Below, piece after piece: positions 1 through 7,708 of a stretch of 64,000 nt of DNA. Location: NCBI GenBank assembly GCA_020850595.1, contig JADZEK010000069.1, positions 1 to 64,000 of the forward strand, in the 5' to 3' direction. Origin of the DNA: Anaerolineales bacterium (GTDB lineage Bacteria > Chloroflexota > Anaerolineae > Anaerolineales > UBA6663). Position 1 is the stretch's first letter. Each line of letters starts with the position of its first letter. The notes under the pieces are model-generated. The model had not been told where the DNA came from, did no database searches, and saw only the letters and a list, made by a program, of their open reading frames with translations. The position numbers and the translations under genes were made by a program.

Positions 1-217
1 ACCGACCTGAGGCCGGGTTGCTCAGAAACTAAACCCATTTGATAGCCGGCCCGGGGCGTAGCACGCTACGCCCCTACCCGAGACAGGGCCGCGGCCGACG
101 GGTGTTTCGGGCCTGGAGGGCTGGCGGGCTGGCGGGCTGGCGCACCGCGCTCTTCGGAATGACAGGCAAAATAGGGCTGATCGGTCCCGCGCGCAGTTTC
201 GATGCAATTGCCCGGCC
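1..217. repeat. Intergenic repeat, copy A (may begin upstream of the window)
   Basis: This non-coding stretch is a diverged duplicate of 4308-4506. Positions 3-31 match 4308-4336 at 28 of 29 bases. Positions about 154-217 match about 4439-4503 with scattered substitutions, including the shared core GGGCTGATC. The middle is less conserved and differs by indels: this copy carries three and a half tandem units of the 8-mer CTGGCGGG (113-140) and a palindrome at 53-74 that copy B lacks. It lies downstream of the minus-strand gene ending at 249. The left edge cannot be defined because the window starts here. No convincing protein is encoded on either strand. Family unknown. Confidence 0.7.
53..74 (-). 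terminator. Perfect hairpin downstream of the minus-strand membrane-protein gene
   Basis: Bases 53-62 and 65-74 are perfect inverted complements (GGGGCGTAGC / GCTACGCCCC) with a 2-nt centre. The hairpin lies about 175 nt past the stop of the gene ending at 249, inside repeat copy A. There is no T-tract, so a termination role is only a guess. It may instead be part of the repeat's own structure. Confidence 0.35.
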
Positions 218-248
218 AGCGGCCCACGAAGCAAGCGTTCGAAAGTCG

Positions 249-3200
249 TTATGGGGGTATCGTCACGCGCGTCAGCGCCAGCCGCCCATCCGGGCCGGCG
301 CCGGGGCCGGTGGGCGGGACACGTGTGTTCGTGTCGGCATCGTACAGGCCCACGTAGAGGGTGTAGTCGCCTGCCGGCAGGTCGCCGGGCAAGGCAAGCG
401 TGTGCTCATCCACGACATATTCGCCCGCCAGCCAGCCGGTGGTGGGCCGCGCCCAGCCGGCGGGCACGCCATCACTCTGCGCCCACACGCGCCCGTCCGC
501 GCCTTGCAGGTGGACGAAGACCTTGTAACCAATGGGCGGGGTGGCCGTGGCCTGCCACACGAGTTGCACGGTCAGCGTTCCGGCCTCCGGCGTCAGGGTG
601 TAGCCGGCCAGCGCGCCGACGCCCTCGAAGACGCCGCCGGCCGCGGCCTGCATGGGCGGAGCGGTGTAACTGCGCGGCGGGGCCGTGAGGGTGAAGGCGC
701 CCACACGCGCCTCGCCAGGCTCGCCCAGCAGCGCCGCCCAGACGACATATTCCCCGCTGGGCAGGTCGGCGGGCAGGCGCAACTGGTGCCGGCCGCGCCA
801 GGCATCGCCGGGCTGCCAGTGGCTGGTGCCAAAGCCCGCTACGGGCGGCACGCTGATGGTCGCCGCCGCGCTGTCATCGGGCGCGCGCAGGGTCAGGTTG
901 AGGTTGAGATCGGCGTTCGTCGCCGCGTCGCTGCGCCAGTAGAGCGTCAGGGGCAGGGTGTCGCCGGCGTTGGCCGCCGCCGGCGGCAGGTCGGCCCCCA
1001 GCAGGGTCAGCGGGCCGAGCGGCGCATTCAGCACGAGCGCGGGCGTGAGAGTGGCCGGGGCACGCGGGCGCTCCACGGTCAGCGCGCCCAGGTCAAAGCG
1101 CGGGGCCACGGCGTTGCCGGCCGCGTCCAGGCGCGAGGCGATGACCAGGCTGTCCAGGTCAAACACTTCGCCGCGCAGGGTATAGGTTCCGGGCGGCGTG
1201 CCCGGGAGCAAGGTGAGATGGCGCGCCCACTGGGCGTACTCATCCAACGGCCAGAGGTTGGTGGGCGGCGGTTCGCGCTGCCAGCGGGGCGGCAGGGCCT
1301 CGGGCGCCTGCCACGCAAACCCCGTCGCGTCTACGAGGCTGAACGCGGGCCAATAGCGCCGCTGACTGGCGGCCCAGCGCGACACATACAGCGCCACCTC
1401 GAGCGCCTCGTCGGCCCGGAGCTGCGTGGCCGACAGGTCGTAGCCATGCAGCCGAATACCGCCCGCGAAATCGGCCTCGAGCGGGGATTGGCCCAGCGGG
1501 CCGGTTAGCGGCAGGGTCGCCGGGTCGAGGGCCGCGCGACGGAGCGGGTTGGGCGTCCGATCAATCACGCCCCACTTGAGCGCGGGCAGCAGCGCGCAGA
1601 CGAGCAGGAGGAGGCCGGCCGTGCTCGCGGGCGTAGGCGCGCCAGTTGCCTCGGGCGCGGCGCTCACGGTGGCCCTGCGCCGCGCGACGACCACCACGGC
1701 AAGGCCCAAACCCGCTAGCGCCGCCAGTGACACCGCGCCCGCCAGCGCGCGCAGCGGCGTTGGGCCAAACCAGACGCGCAGCGTGTGCGTCCCGGCCGGC
1801 AACTCGAAGGCCACCAACCCGCCCTGCCCGGTGCTTTCTGGGGCTGCCTGCGCCGCCACCGGCTGCCCGTCTACCGCGGCCTGCCAGCCGGGGTAATAGA
1901 GTTGTTGATAAAGCGCGACGGTCGCGCGCGCTGCGTCCACGGTGTACGTCGCGTCCAGGGGGTCGGCAGCTTGGGCGCGCGTGACGGTCAGGCCGGCGAG
2001 CCGCAAGAGCCGGTCTGGCTCCTCGCCACGCGCCAGCGCCTCGGCCAGCGCCGTGCCCTGCGGCGGCGCGCCCACCGCGCGGGGCAGATATTCGCCCTTG
2101 GCCGTCGTGCCGACCGTGTGGGTGTCGCGCTCGTATTGGAGCAGGTCGGCCACGCCCACCGTGCGCGGCGTGGGGCAGTAGCGGGGATACCACCAACCGT
2201 TGTTCGCCAGCACCAGCAGCGCGAGCACGCCGCCCACCACCAGCGCCCCGGCCCAGCGGCCCGCCCGCCGGGCCAGGCGCTCCAACACCGGCACGCCGGC
2301 GCCCACCAGCAGCGCCGCGCACAGCGCCGCCGGCCCCAACATCCGCCAGGGAAACTGCACCAGTTCCAACGGCTTGAGCGCCCGCCAGATGAGCGTGGAG
2401 GCTTCCACCGTCATGAAGGCGTAGCCCGCCAGCGCCAGCGCGAGGAAGCCCACCGCCGCGTGGGTGGAATTGGCCTGCCGCCGCGCCAGCGCCCACAGCG
2501 CTGCCGCCACAGCCGGGAGGCCGAGCAGCACTGTCACCAGCCCCACGGCCCGGATGGGCGAGGGGTTGACGAGCAGCGGGTCTTCGACCTGCGGCGCGGC
2601 CAGCACGTCGCTGGGGGTGATGAAGTTGGTGTACCAGGTGAAGATGGGCGGCACGAGCAGCCGGTCGGCATGCACCTGGCCGCGTTCGGCGAGGGCCGGG
2701 AGCCAGAAGTAGGCGGTGAGTGCGAGGCCGGCCGCCAGCGCCAGCCCGCCCCGCGCCAGCACGGCCCAAGAGCGGCGCTGCGCGGCGCGCAACACCAGAT
2801 GCGCTCCGAGCAGCGGCGAGGCCAGCAGCGCGAAGACGTTGTGGGTGAGGATCAGGGCGGCATAGGCCAGGGCGGCCAGCAGCCAGCCCCAGCGCCCGCG
2901 CCGGTGCAGGCCCAGCAGCGCCAGCGGCGGCCAGATGAAGCCCCAGGCCTCCGCCAGGTTGCCACGAAAGAGGAGGTCGTAAGCGAGATACGGCGCGAGC
3001 AGGTAAGCCGCCCCGGCCGCCACGCCCGCCCGCTCGCCCCACAAGGCACGCCCCAACCAGAACACCGCCAGCCCAGCCGCCCACACGCCGAGGATGAAGG
3101 CCGCTTTTAACGCGGCCGGGTAGGTGAACCCCAACCCGTGCAGCGCCACTACGCCGTAGGACGACAGCGGCGCGTAAAAATTGAAGAACGGGTAGCCATA

Positions 3201-3422
3201 GCCCTGCGCCATGTCGGGGGCCCAGCGCGGCAGCCAGTGGCCCAGGTGGAGCAAGCGGCCCAGTTCGACGGCGCGGTAGAGGTGAAACGGCCCGTCGTCG
3301 CTGCACGGCAGGTTGGCGTTCGCCAGGGGCACGGCGGCCAACAGGCAGAGCAGGGTGAGGGCCGCGTAGGGCCACCAGCGCCGCACGGCGGCAAAACGAG
3401 CGAGGGAAGCGGCAGGTCTCAT
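249..3422 (-). CDS. Multi-pass membrane protein, PTPS-related/GT-C-like, with tandem extracellular beta-sandwich tail
   Basis: 1057 residues. The first approximately 575 are about a dozen hydrophobic segments, beginning just after a short basic N-terminus. An acidic 'CSDDGPFHLYRAVELG' loop follows the first membrane segment, the hallmark of the 6-pyruvoyl-tetrahydropterin-synthase-related membrane family and of GT-C fold glycosyltransferases, which carry acidic catalytic residues in that loop. After residue about 600 come three successive beta-sandwich-like modules with 'PAGDYTLYVGLYD'-type strands, repeated three times in variant form. Such tails are common on Chloroflexota membrane glycosyltransferase-like proteins. 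Substrate unknown; a role in lipid-linked sugar transfer or surface-glycan assembly is inferred. The start ATG lies 27 nt downstream of a TATACT box. It is divergent from the phosphoesterase gene. No adjacent partner suggests an operon. Confidence 0.85.
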   Translation of the reverse strand: MRPAASLARFAAVRRWWPYAALTLLCLLAAVPLANANLPCSDDGPFHLYRAVELGRLLHLGHWLPRWAPDMAQGYGYPFFNFYAPLSSYGVVALHGLGFTYPAALKAAFILGVWAAGLAVFWLGRALWGERAGVAAGAAYLLAPYLAYDLLFRGNLAEAWGFIWPPLALLGLHRRGRWGWLLAALAYAALILTHNVFALLASPLLGAHLVLRAAQRRSWAVLARGGLALAAGLALTAYFWLPALAERGQVHADRLLVPPIFTWYTNFITPSDVLAAPQVEDPLLVNPSPIRAVGLVTVLLGLPAVAAALWALARRQANSTHAAVGFLALALAGYAFMTVEASTLIWRALKPLELVQFPWRMLGPAALCAALLVGAGVPVLERLARRAGRWAGALVVGGVLALLVLANNGWWYPRYCPTPRTVGVADLLQYERDTHTVGTTAKGEYLPRAVGAPPQGTALAEALARGEEPDRLLRLAGLTVTRAQAADPLDATYTVDAARATVALYQQLYYPGWQAAVDGQPVAAQAAPESTGQGGLVAFELPAGTHTLRVWFGPTPLRALAGAVSLAALAGLGLAVVVVARRRATVSAAPEATGAPTPASTAGLLLLVCALLPALKWGVIDRTPNPLRRAALDPATLPLTGPLGQSPLEADFAGGIRLHGYDLSATQLRADEALEVALYVSRWAASQRRYWPAFSLVDATGFAWQAPEALPPRWQREPPPTNLWPLDEYAQWARHLTLLPGTPPGTYTLRGEVFDLDSLVIASRLDAAGNAVAPRFDLGALTVERPRAPATLTPALVLNAPLGPLTLLGADLPPAAANAGDTLPLTLYWRSDAATNADLNLNLTLRAPDDSAAATISVPPVAGFGTSHWQPGDAWRGRHQLRLPADLPSGEYVVWAALLGEPGEARVGAFTLTAPPRSYTAPPMQAAAGGVFEGVGALAGYTLTPEAGTLTVQLVWQATATPPIGYKVFVHLQGADGRVWAQSDGVPAGWARPTTGWLAGEYVVDEHTLALPGDLPAGDYTLYVGLYDADTNTRVPPTGPGAGPDGRLALTRVTIPP

Positions 3423-3448
3423 GGGCGCGGAAGGCTGGGAGGCGGGGG

Positions 3449-3454
3449 AGTATA
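3449..3454 (-). promoter_or_regulatory. Putative -10 box (TATACT) of the minus-strand membrane-protein gene
   Basis: TATACT on the minus strand ends 26 nt before the ATG at 3422, giving a leader of about 20 nt. No good -35 hexamer is visible at 16-18 nt spacing. The 72-nt region 3423-3494 holds both divergent promoters. Confidence 0.45.
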
Positions 3455-3480
3455 GCAGACTTGCCCGGCCCCAAAACGCC

Positions 3481-3486
3481 TATAAT
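3481..3486 (+). promoter_or_regulatory. Consensus -10 box (TATAAT) placed for a leaderless mRNA
   Basis: A perfect TATAAT is separated from the ATG at 3495 by only 8 nt, so transcription would start at or within a base or two of the start codon. There is no Shine-Dalgarno sequence between box and ATG. The -35 region is weak (TTGCCC at 3461 would give a 14-nt spacer). Confidence 0.65.
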
Positions 3487-3494
3487 TCACAGCG

Positions 3495-4133
3495 ATGGCC
3501 GCCGTCCGCCTGGTGCTCCTGAGCGACACGCACAGCCAGCACGCGCAGGTGAGCGTGCCGCCCGGCGATGTGCTCATCCACGCCGGTGACCTGACCGACC
3601 ACGGCGAGGCGCAGGTGGTGCGCGACTTTAACACCTGGCTGGGCAGGCTGCCGCACCCGCACAAGCTCGTCGTCGCCGGTAACCACGATTTCTGCTTCGA
3701 GCGCGAACCGGCTGCCAGCGCCGTCCTGCTGACCAACGCCACGTACCTGTGCGACTCGGGCGTCACGGTCGCGGGCCTGCGGTTCTACGGCAGCCCGTGG
3801 CAGCCCTGGTTTTATGACTGGGCCTTCAACCTCCAGCGTGGCCCTGAGATTCGCGCCAAGTGGGACTTGATCCCTGCGGGCGTGGACGTGCTCATCACCC
3901 ACGGGCCGCCCGCTGGGCACGGCGACCTGACCGTGCAAGGCGACCGCGCCGGGTGTGAGGACCTGCTGGCCGCCCTGGACCGCGCGCGGCCGCGCCGGCA
4001 CGTCTTCGGCCACATCCACGAAGGCTACGGCGTCACCCAGCACGGCCCGACCACCTGCCTGAATGTGAGCATTTGCGACGCCGCCTACCGGCCGGTAAAC
4101 CCGCCGGTGGTCATTGATCTGCCGGTCGCCTGA
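3495..4133 (+). CDS. Calcineurin-like metallophosphoesterase (MPPED/UPF0046-type)
   Basis: 212 residues, with the full set of metallophosphoesterase motifs in order: SDTH near residue 9, GDLTD near 34, GNHD near 62, ITHGPP near 136 and GHIHEGYG near 174. These supply the Asp/His/Asn ligands for a two-metal centre. The compact size and 'GHIHEGYG' resemble the MPPED1/MPPED2-like single-domain family, which hydrolyses phosphodiesters; the physiological substrate is not predictable. Cytoplasmic, no signal peptide. The start is set by the TATAAT box 8 nt upstream, implying leaderless translation. It stands alone between a divergent membrane-protein gene and the rnpB region. Confidence 0.9.
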   Translation: MAAVRLVLLSDTHSQHAQVSVPPGDVLIHAGDLTDHGEAQVVRDFNTWLGRLPHPHKLVVAGNHDFCFEREPAASAVLLTNATYLCDSGVTVAGLRFYGSPWQPWFYDWAFNLQRGPEIRAKWDLIPAGVDVLITHGPPAGHGDLTVQGDRAGCEDLLAALDRARPRRHVFGHIHEGYGVTQHGPTTCLNVSICDAAYRPVNPPVVIDLPVA

Positions 4134-4307
4134 GGCGCTACCGCTGAGTGTCCAATTCTCCGCCTTTGATGCCCACGAGTTTGCCACGGCAATTGCGTCT
4201 TACTTCCGTAGGCTGAGCAAGCGTCGGACATACCCAAGAAACAGGCCGACGGGTATGACCATCCGAGAGGCTGGGCGTCACCGGCGACGAGGCTGGGCTA
4301 GGGCGAG
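4134..4307. other. Intergenic stretch between the phosphoesterase and repeat copy B
   Basis: 174 nt with no convincing coding frame. Bases about 4140-4260 look less GC-rich than the flanks. No clear terminator hairpin or promoter was recognised, and it may simply be spacer. Confidence 0.5.
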
Positions 4308-4506
4308 CGACCTGAGGCCGGGTTGCTCAGGAACTACACTGGACAGGCGTAGGGCCAGCTTGCCACCACCCAAGACGGCGCCGCAGCCCACGCGTGTTTC
4401 TGCCGTGGGGGGTTGGCGCACAGCGCGCCAGGCGCTTGCGGAGTGACGGGCAAAAGGGGGCTGATCAGTCCCAGGCGCCGTTTAGATGCGATGGCCCTGT
4501 CGGCCT
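4308..4506. repeat. Intergenic repeat, copy B
   Basis: Second copy of the element at 1-217, in the same orientation. The first 29 bases differ from copy A at one position, and the last approximately 65 bases are clearly alignable. The centre has diverged and lacks copy A's CTGGCGGG tandem and palindrome. It ends about 25 nt before the -10 box of rnpB, so the rnpB promoter upstream region abuts the element. No ORF is conserved between the two copies. Confidence 0.7.
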
Positions 4507-4530
4507 CCTCCGTCACCGCGCGGCGTGTGT

Positions 4531-4536
4531 TATGAT
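4531..4536 (+). promoter_or_regulatory. -10 box (TATGAT) of rnpB
   Basis: TATGAT lies 5 nt before the first paired base of the RNase P RNA P1 helix, the expected distance for transcription starting at about 4541-4543. No clear -35 hexamer is present. Confidence 0.6.
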
Positions 4537-4541
4537 TCCGG

Positions 4542-4900
4542 TGTCCAAGCTGGCTGCGCGATCGCGTCTGGGGCCACGGCCTCAGCCGAGGAAAGTCCGC
4601 GCTCCGGAGAGCACGGCGCCGGGTAACACCCGGAGCGGGGCGACCCGCTGGAACAGGGCCACAGAGAAGCGTATTGCCGCACGCAAGTGCGGCGAGGGTG
4701 AAACGGTGTGGTAAGAGCACACCGGCGTCCGTTGTAAGACGGGCGGCCAGGTATCCCCCGCCGGGAGCAAGGCCAAGCAGAGACGAGGCGCGGCTCGCGC
4801 CGTTCGAGTCTCGGGTAGGCTGCTAGACCCGGCCAGCAATGTCCGGGCGAGAGAGATGATCGCCTAAAACAGAACGCGGCTTACGGGCCGGCTTGGACAA
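4542..4900 (+). ncRNA. rnpB: RNase P RNA, bacterial type A
   Basis: Catalytic RNA of RNase P, which removes 5' leaders from pre-tRNAs. The ends pair as helix P1: 4542-4550 with 4891-4899. The CR-I box GAGGAAAGTCCGC is at 4588-4600. The ACAGAGAA element, the 'GAGGGTGAAACGGTG' and 'GGTAAGAGCACACC' segments (about 4693-4723), the 'GAGAGATGATCGCC' segment and the terminal 'ACAGAACGCGGCTTAC' (about 4869-4884) occur in the order expected for type A. Length of about 359 nt is normal. A TATGAT box lies just upstream and a strong hairpin 27 nt downstream, so it is probably its own transcription unit. Confidence 0.96.
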
Positions 4901-4926
4901 CTAAACGCCGCTCGCCGCGGCCACCT

Positions 4927-4955
4927 GCCGGCCATCGCCACCTGGGATGGCCGGC
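4927..4955 (+). terminator. Hairpin terminator downstream of rnpB
   Basis: Bases 4927-4936 and 4946-4955 form a perfect 10-bp GC-rich stem (GCCGGCCATC / GATGGCCGGC) with a 9-nt loop. Only a short, impure T-run follows (GTTTG), so it is a weak-tail intrinsic terminator at best. Position fits the end of rnpB. Confidence 0.55.
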
Positions 4956-5000
4956 GCCGTTTGCCCGCCCCAATCGGCCCTCAAACCCGGCTGGTTGTTG

Positions 5001-5006
5001 TACAAT
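5001..5006 (+). promoter_or_regulatory. Putative -10 box (TACAAT) of tex
   Basis: TACAAT lies 95 nt before the tex ATG, in the only AT-richer patch of the rnpB-tex spacer. No matching -35 hexamer was seen. Confidence 0.4.
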
Positions 5007-5095
5007 TTCGGTGCGCGGTCCACCGAGGCCTGGCCGCGCCGGCCCGGCCGCCAATGCCTCGGCGCAGTTAACAATTCCCTGGAAGGCAAATCTCC

Positions 5096-7453
5096 ATGCT
5101 CCCCCTCCATGACCGACTGGCGCGCGACCTCAGGGTGCGCGCGCCCCAGGTCGCTGCCGCGGCCGCGCTCTTTGCCGCCGGCGACACGCTGCCCTTTATC
5201 GCCCGCTACCGCAAAGAAGTTACCGGCGGCCTGGACGACGCGCAACTCGCTTATATCAGCGAGCAGCTCAGCCTGGCCCAGGCCCTCGACGAGCGTCGCC
5301 AGACGATCCTGGCCGAGGTCGAGAGCCAGGGCAAGCTGACGCCCAACCTGCGCGCCCAATTCGAGGCGGCCGCCACTCGCACCGCGCTGGAAGACCTGTA
5401 CCAGCCGTACCGCCCCAAGCGCCGCACGCGCGCCGGGGCGGCCCGCGAGAAGGGCTTGCAGCCGCTGGCGGAACTGATCATCCGCCAGCCGCCCTCGCGC
5501 GACCTGCTCGACGATCTGGTGCGGCCGTTCCTCAACCCGGAGAGCGTGCCCACCCAGGACGAGGCGCTGGCGGGGGCGCGCGACATTGTGGCCGAGATCA
5601 TCAGCGACAACACTGAGATTCGGCGGCAGGTGCGCGAGAAGGCGCTGCGCTGGGGCAGTTTCGTGGCCGAAAAGATCGAAGAGGCCGCCGATGAGCGCAA
5701 GGCCTTTGAGACCTACTACGCTTTCAACCAGCGCCTCGACCGTATCCGGCCGCATCAGGTGCTGGCCCTCAACCGAGGCGAAAAGGAAAAGGTGCTGCGC
5801 CTGCGCCTGGACCTGCCGGAGCGCGACTGGCGCGATGTGATCGAGTATTACTTCCGCTCGGACCGGCGTTCGCCTTTCGCGCCGCAACTGGCGCAGGCCA
5901 TTGACGACGCCGCCGCGCGCCTGCTGCTGCCCGCGATCGAGCGCGACGTGCGCCGCGGCCTGAACGAGGCGGCCGAGGCCCACGCCCTGGCCGTGTTCAC
6001 CGCCAACCTGCGCGCACTGCTCACCCAGCCGCCGCTGGCGGGCCGCACCCTGCTGGGCATTGACCCCGGCCTGCGCACCGGCTGCAAGGTGGCGGTCGTA
6101 GACGCGACCGGCAAGATGCTGGCCACCGCCACGATCTACCCCTTCCCACCGCGCCGCCAGCGCGACCAAGCCCTGGCCACGATTGACGCCATGGTCATCA
6201 GCTTCGGCGTCAGCGTCATCGCCATCGGCAACGGCACGGCCTCACGCGAGACGGAACAACTGGCGGCCGAGTACCTGCACCACAAGCCGGAGGTGCAGTA
6301 CCTCATCGTCAACGAGGCGGGCGCCAGCGTCTACAGCGCCAGCCCGCTGGCCCGCGCCGAGCTGCCCGAGCTGGACGTGACCCTGCGCGGGGCGGTCTCG
6401 ATCGCGCGCCGCGCCCAAGACCCGCTGGCCGAACTGGTTAAGATTGATCCGCGCTCTATCGGTGTCGGCCTATACCAGCATGACGTGAATCAGGAGCACC
6501 TCGCGCGCAGCCTGCGCCAAACAGTGGAGAGCGTGGTCAATCAGGTGGGCGTGGATCTCAACACGGCCTCGCCGGCGCTGCTGACCTACGTGGCGGGCGT
6601 CGGTCCGAAGCTGGCCGAGGCCATCGTGGCCTATCGCGCCGAGCATGGCCCGTTCGCCAACCGCGCCGCCCTGCAAGAGGTGCCCGGCCTCGGCCCGAAG
6701 ACTTATGAACAGGCGGCCGGCTTTCTGCGCATCGGCGGCGGGGCCGAACCGCTCGACGCCAGCGCCATCCACCCGGAGAGCTACGGCCTGGCGCGCGCCG
6801 TGCTGGAGCGCGCCGGCCTCAGCCCGGACGGGCCGCCCGCCGAGCGCGCTTCGGCCCTGGCGCGCTGGCAAGACCCGGCCGAGTTGAAGGCCCTGGCCGC
6901 TGAGTTGAACGCCGGCGAGCCGACGCTGGCCGACATCCTTGAGCAGTTGGTGCGCCCCGGCCGCGACCCACGCGCCGACCTGCCCGCCCCTGTGCTGCGC
7001 AGCGACGTGCTTGGACTGGATGACCTGCAACCCGGCCTCAAGCTCAAGGGCACGGTGCGCAACGTGGTGGACTTTGGCGCCTTCATTGACGTGGGCGTCA
7101 AGCAAGACGGCCTGCTGCACCGGACGCGCCTGCCACGCGGCCTGGTGCTTAGCCCCGGCGATGTGGTCGAGGTTGAGATTTCGTCGGTGGACAAGGAGCG
7201 CCAGCGCATCTCACTCGGCTGGCCGGGCAAGGAACGCCCGCGCCGCGGCCGGGGCGCGGGGCGCGGCGGCCAGCCGCGCAACCCCAAGGGCGGCCAACCC
7301 GCGCCCGGCGCAGAAGACTCGGCCACGGCCCAGACCCAGCCCGCCGCCGAGTTGCCCATCGCTCTTGAGCCAGCCGAACGCGACGCTGACGGTCTGGCGG
7401 CGGCCGAGGCCGCGCCGGAGCAGGACGCCGCCGCTACGCCGCCGACAGAATAG
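5096..7453 (+). CDS. tex: Tex family RNA-binding transcription accessory protein
   Basis: 785 residues. Order of domains: N-terminal Tex helical domain with 'FIARYRKEVTGGLDD' near residue 38; YqgF/RNase H-like domain beginning 'GIDPGLRTGCKVAVVD' near residue 320; helix-hairpin-helix pair with 'YVAGVGPKLAEAIV' and 'EVPGLGPKTYEQAAGF'; and a C-terminal S1 domain with 'VRNVVDFGAFIDVG' (about 650-720). Tex proteins bind nucleic acid through S1 and act in transcription and stress functions. The ATG has GGAAGG at 5081-5086, nine bases upstream. Unusual: about 70 extra residues after S1, first Arg/Gly-rich (RGRGAGRGG), then Ala/Pro/Gln-rich, so longer than typical Tex. It is followed by a strong hairpin. 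Confidence 0.97.
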   Translation: MLPLHDRLARDLRVRAPQVAAAAALFAAGDTLPFIARYRKEVTGGLDDAQLAYISEQLSLAQALDERRQTILAEVESQGKLTPNLRAQFEAAATRTALEDLYQPYRPKRRTRAGAAREKGLQPLAELIIRQPPSRDLLDDLVRPFLNPESVPTQDEALAGARDIVAEIISDNTEIRRQVREKALRWGSFVAEKIEEAADERKAFETYYAFNQRLDRIRPHQVLALNRGEKEKVLRLRLDLPERDWRDVIEYYFRSDRRSPFAPQLAQAIDDAAARLLLPAIERDVRRGLNEAAEAHALAVFTANLRALLTQPPLAGRTLLGIDPGLRTGCKVAVVDATGKMLATATIYPFPPRRQRDQALATIDAMVISFGVSVIAIGNGTASRETEQLAAEYLHHKPEVQYLIVNEAGASVYSASPLARAELPELDVTLRGAVSIARRAQDPLAELVKIDPRSIGVGLYQHDVNQEHLARSLRQTVESVVNQVGVDLNTASPALLTYVAGVGPKLAEAIVAYRAEHGPFANRAALQEVPGLGPKTYEQAAGFLRIGGGAEPLDASAIHPESYGLARAVLERAGLSPDGPPAERASALARWQDPAELKALAAELNAGEPTLADILEQLVRPGRDPRADLPAPVLRSDVLGLDDLQPGLKLKGTVRNVVDFGAFIDVGVKQDGLLHRTRLPRGLVLSPGDVVEVEISSVDKERQRISLGWPGKERPRRGRGAGRGGQPRNPKGGQPAPGAEDSATAQTQPAAELPIALEPAERDADGLAAAEAAPEQDAAATPPTE

Positions 7454-7478
7454 GCCGAGCGCGCGCCCGAATGAAAAG

Positions 7479-7510
7479 CCGGCGGGAAGCTCAGGTGAGC
7501 TTCCCGCCGG
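7479..7510 (+). terminator. Perfect 15-bp hairpin downstream of tex
   Basis: Bases 7479-7493 and 7496-7510 are perfect inverted complements (15 bp, 2-nt centre), starting 26 nt after the tex stop. The downstream tract is GTCGGTTAATCC, without a T-run. The likely role is 3'-end formation for tex. Confidence 0.6.
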
Positions 7511-7696
7511 GTCGGTTAATCCGGTGGCCGCAGGCGACCAGGCGGAATGGATGGCTGCCACCGCCGCATGCCTGGCAGCCCAGCGTTGGCTATAACTCGC
7601 CGGGCCGGCAGCCACAGAGCCGGCGGGCCGCATGCGCGGAGCGCCTCGCCGGCTATCCTGGGCCGCCAGCGGCCTGCACATTCCGGTGTTTTATTG

Positions 7697-7702
7697 CATA
7701 AT
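7697..7702 (+). promoter_or_regulatory. -10 box (CATAAT) for a leaderless mRNA
   Basis: CATAAT is followed by 6 nt (CGCCCC) and then the ATG at 7709. With a normal start point the mRNA would begin at the ATG. No Shine-Dalgarno sequence precedes the ATG. Confidence 0.55.
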
Positions 7703-7708
7703 CGCCCC

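Noticed and set aside
1..217. Insertion sequence or MITE with terminal inverted repeats
   Set aside because: No transposase, no terminal inverted repeats and no target-site duplication could be found around either repeat copy.
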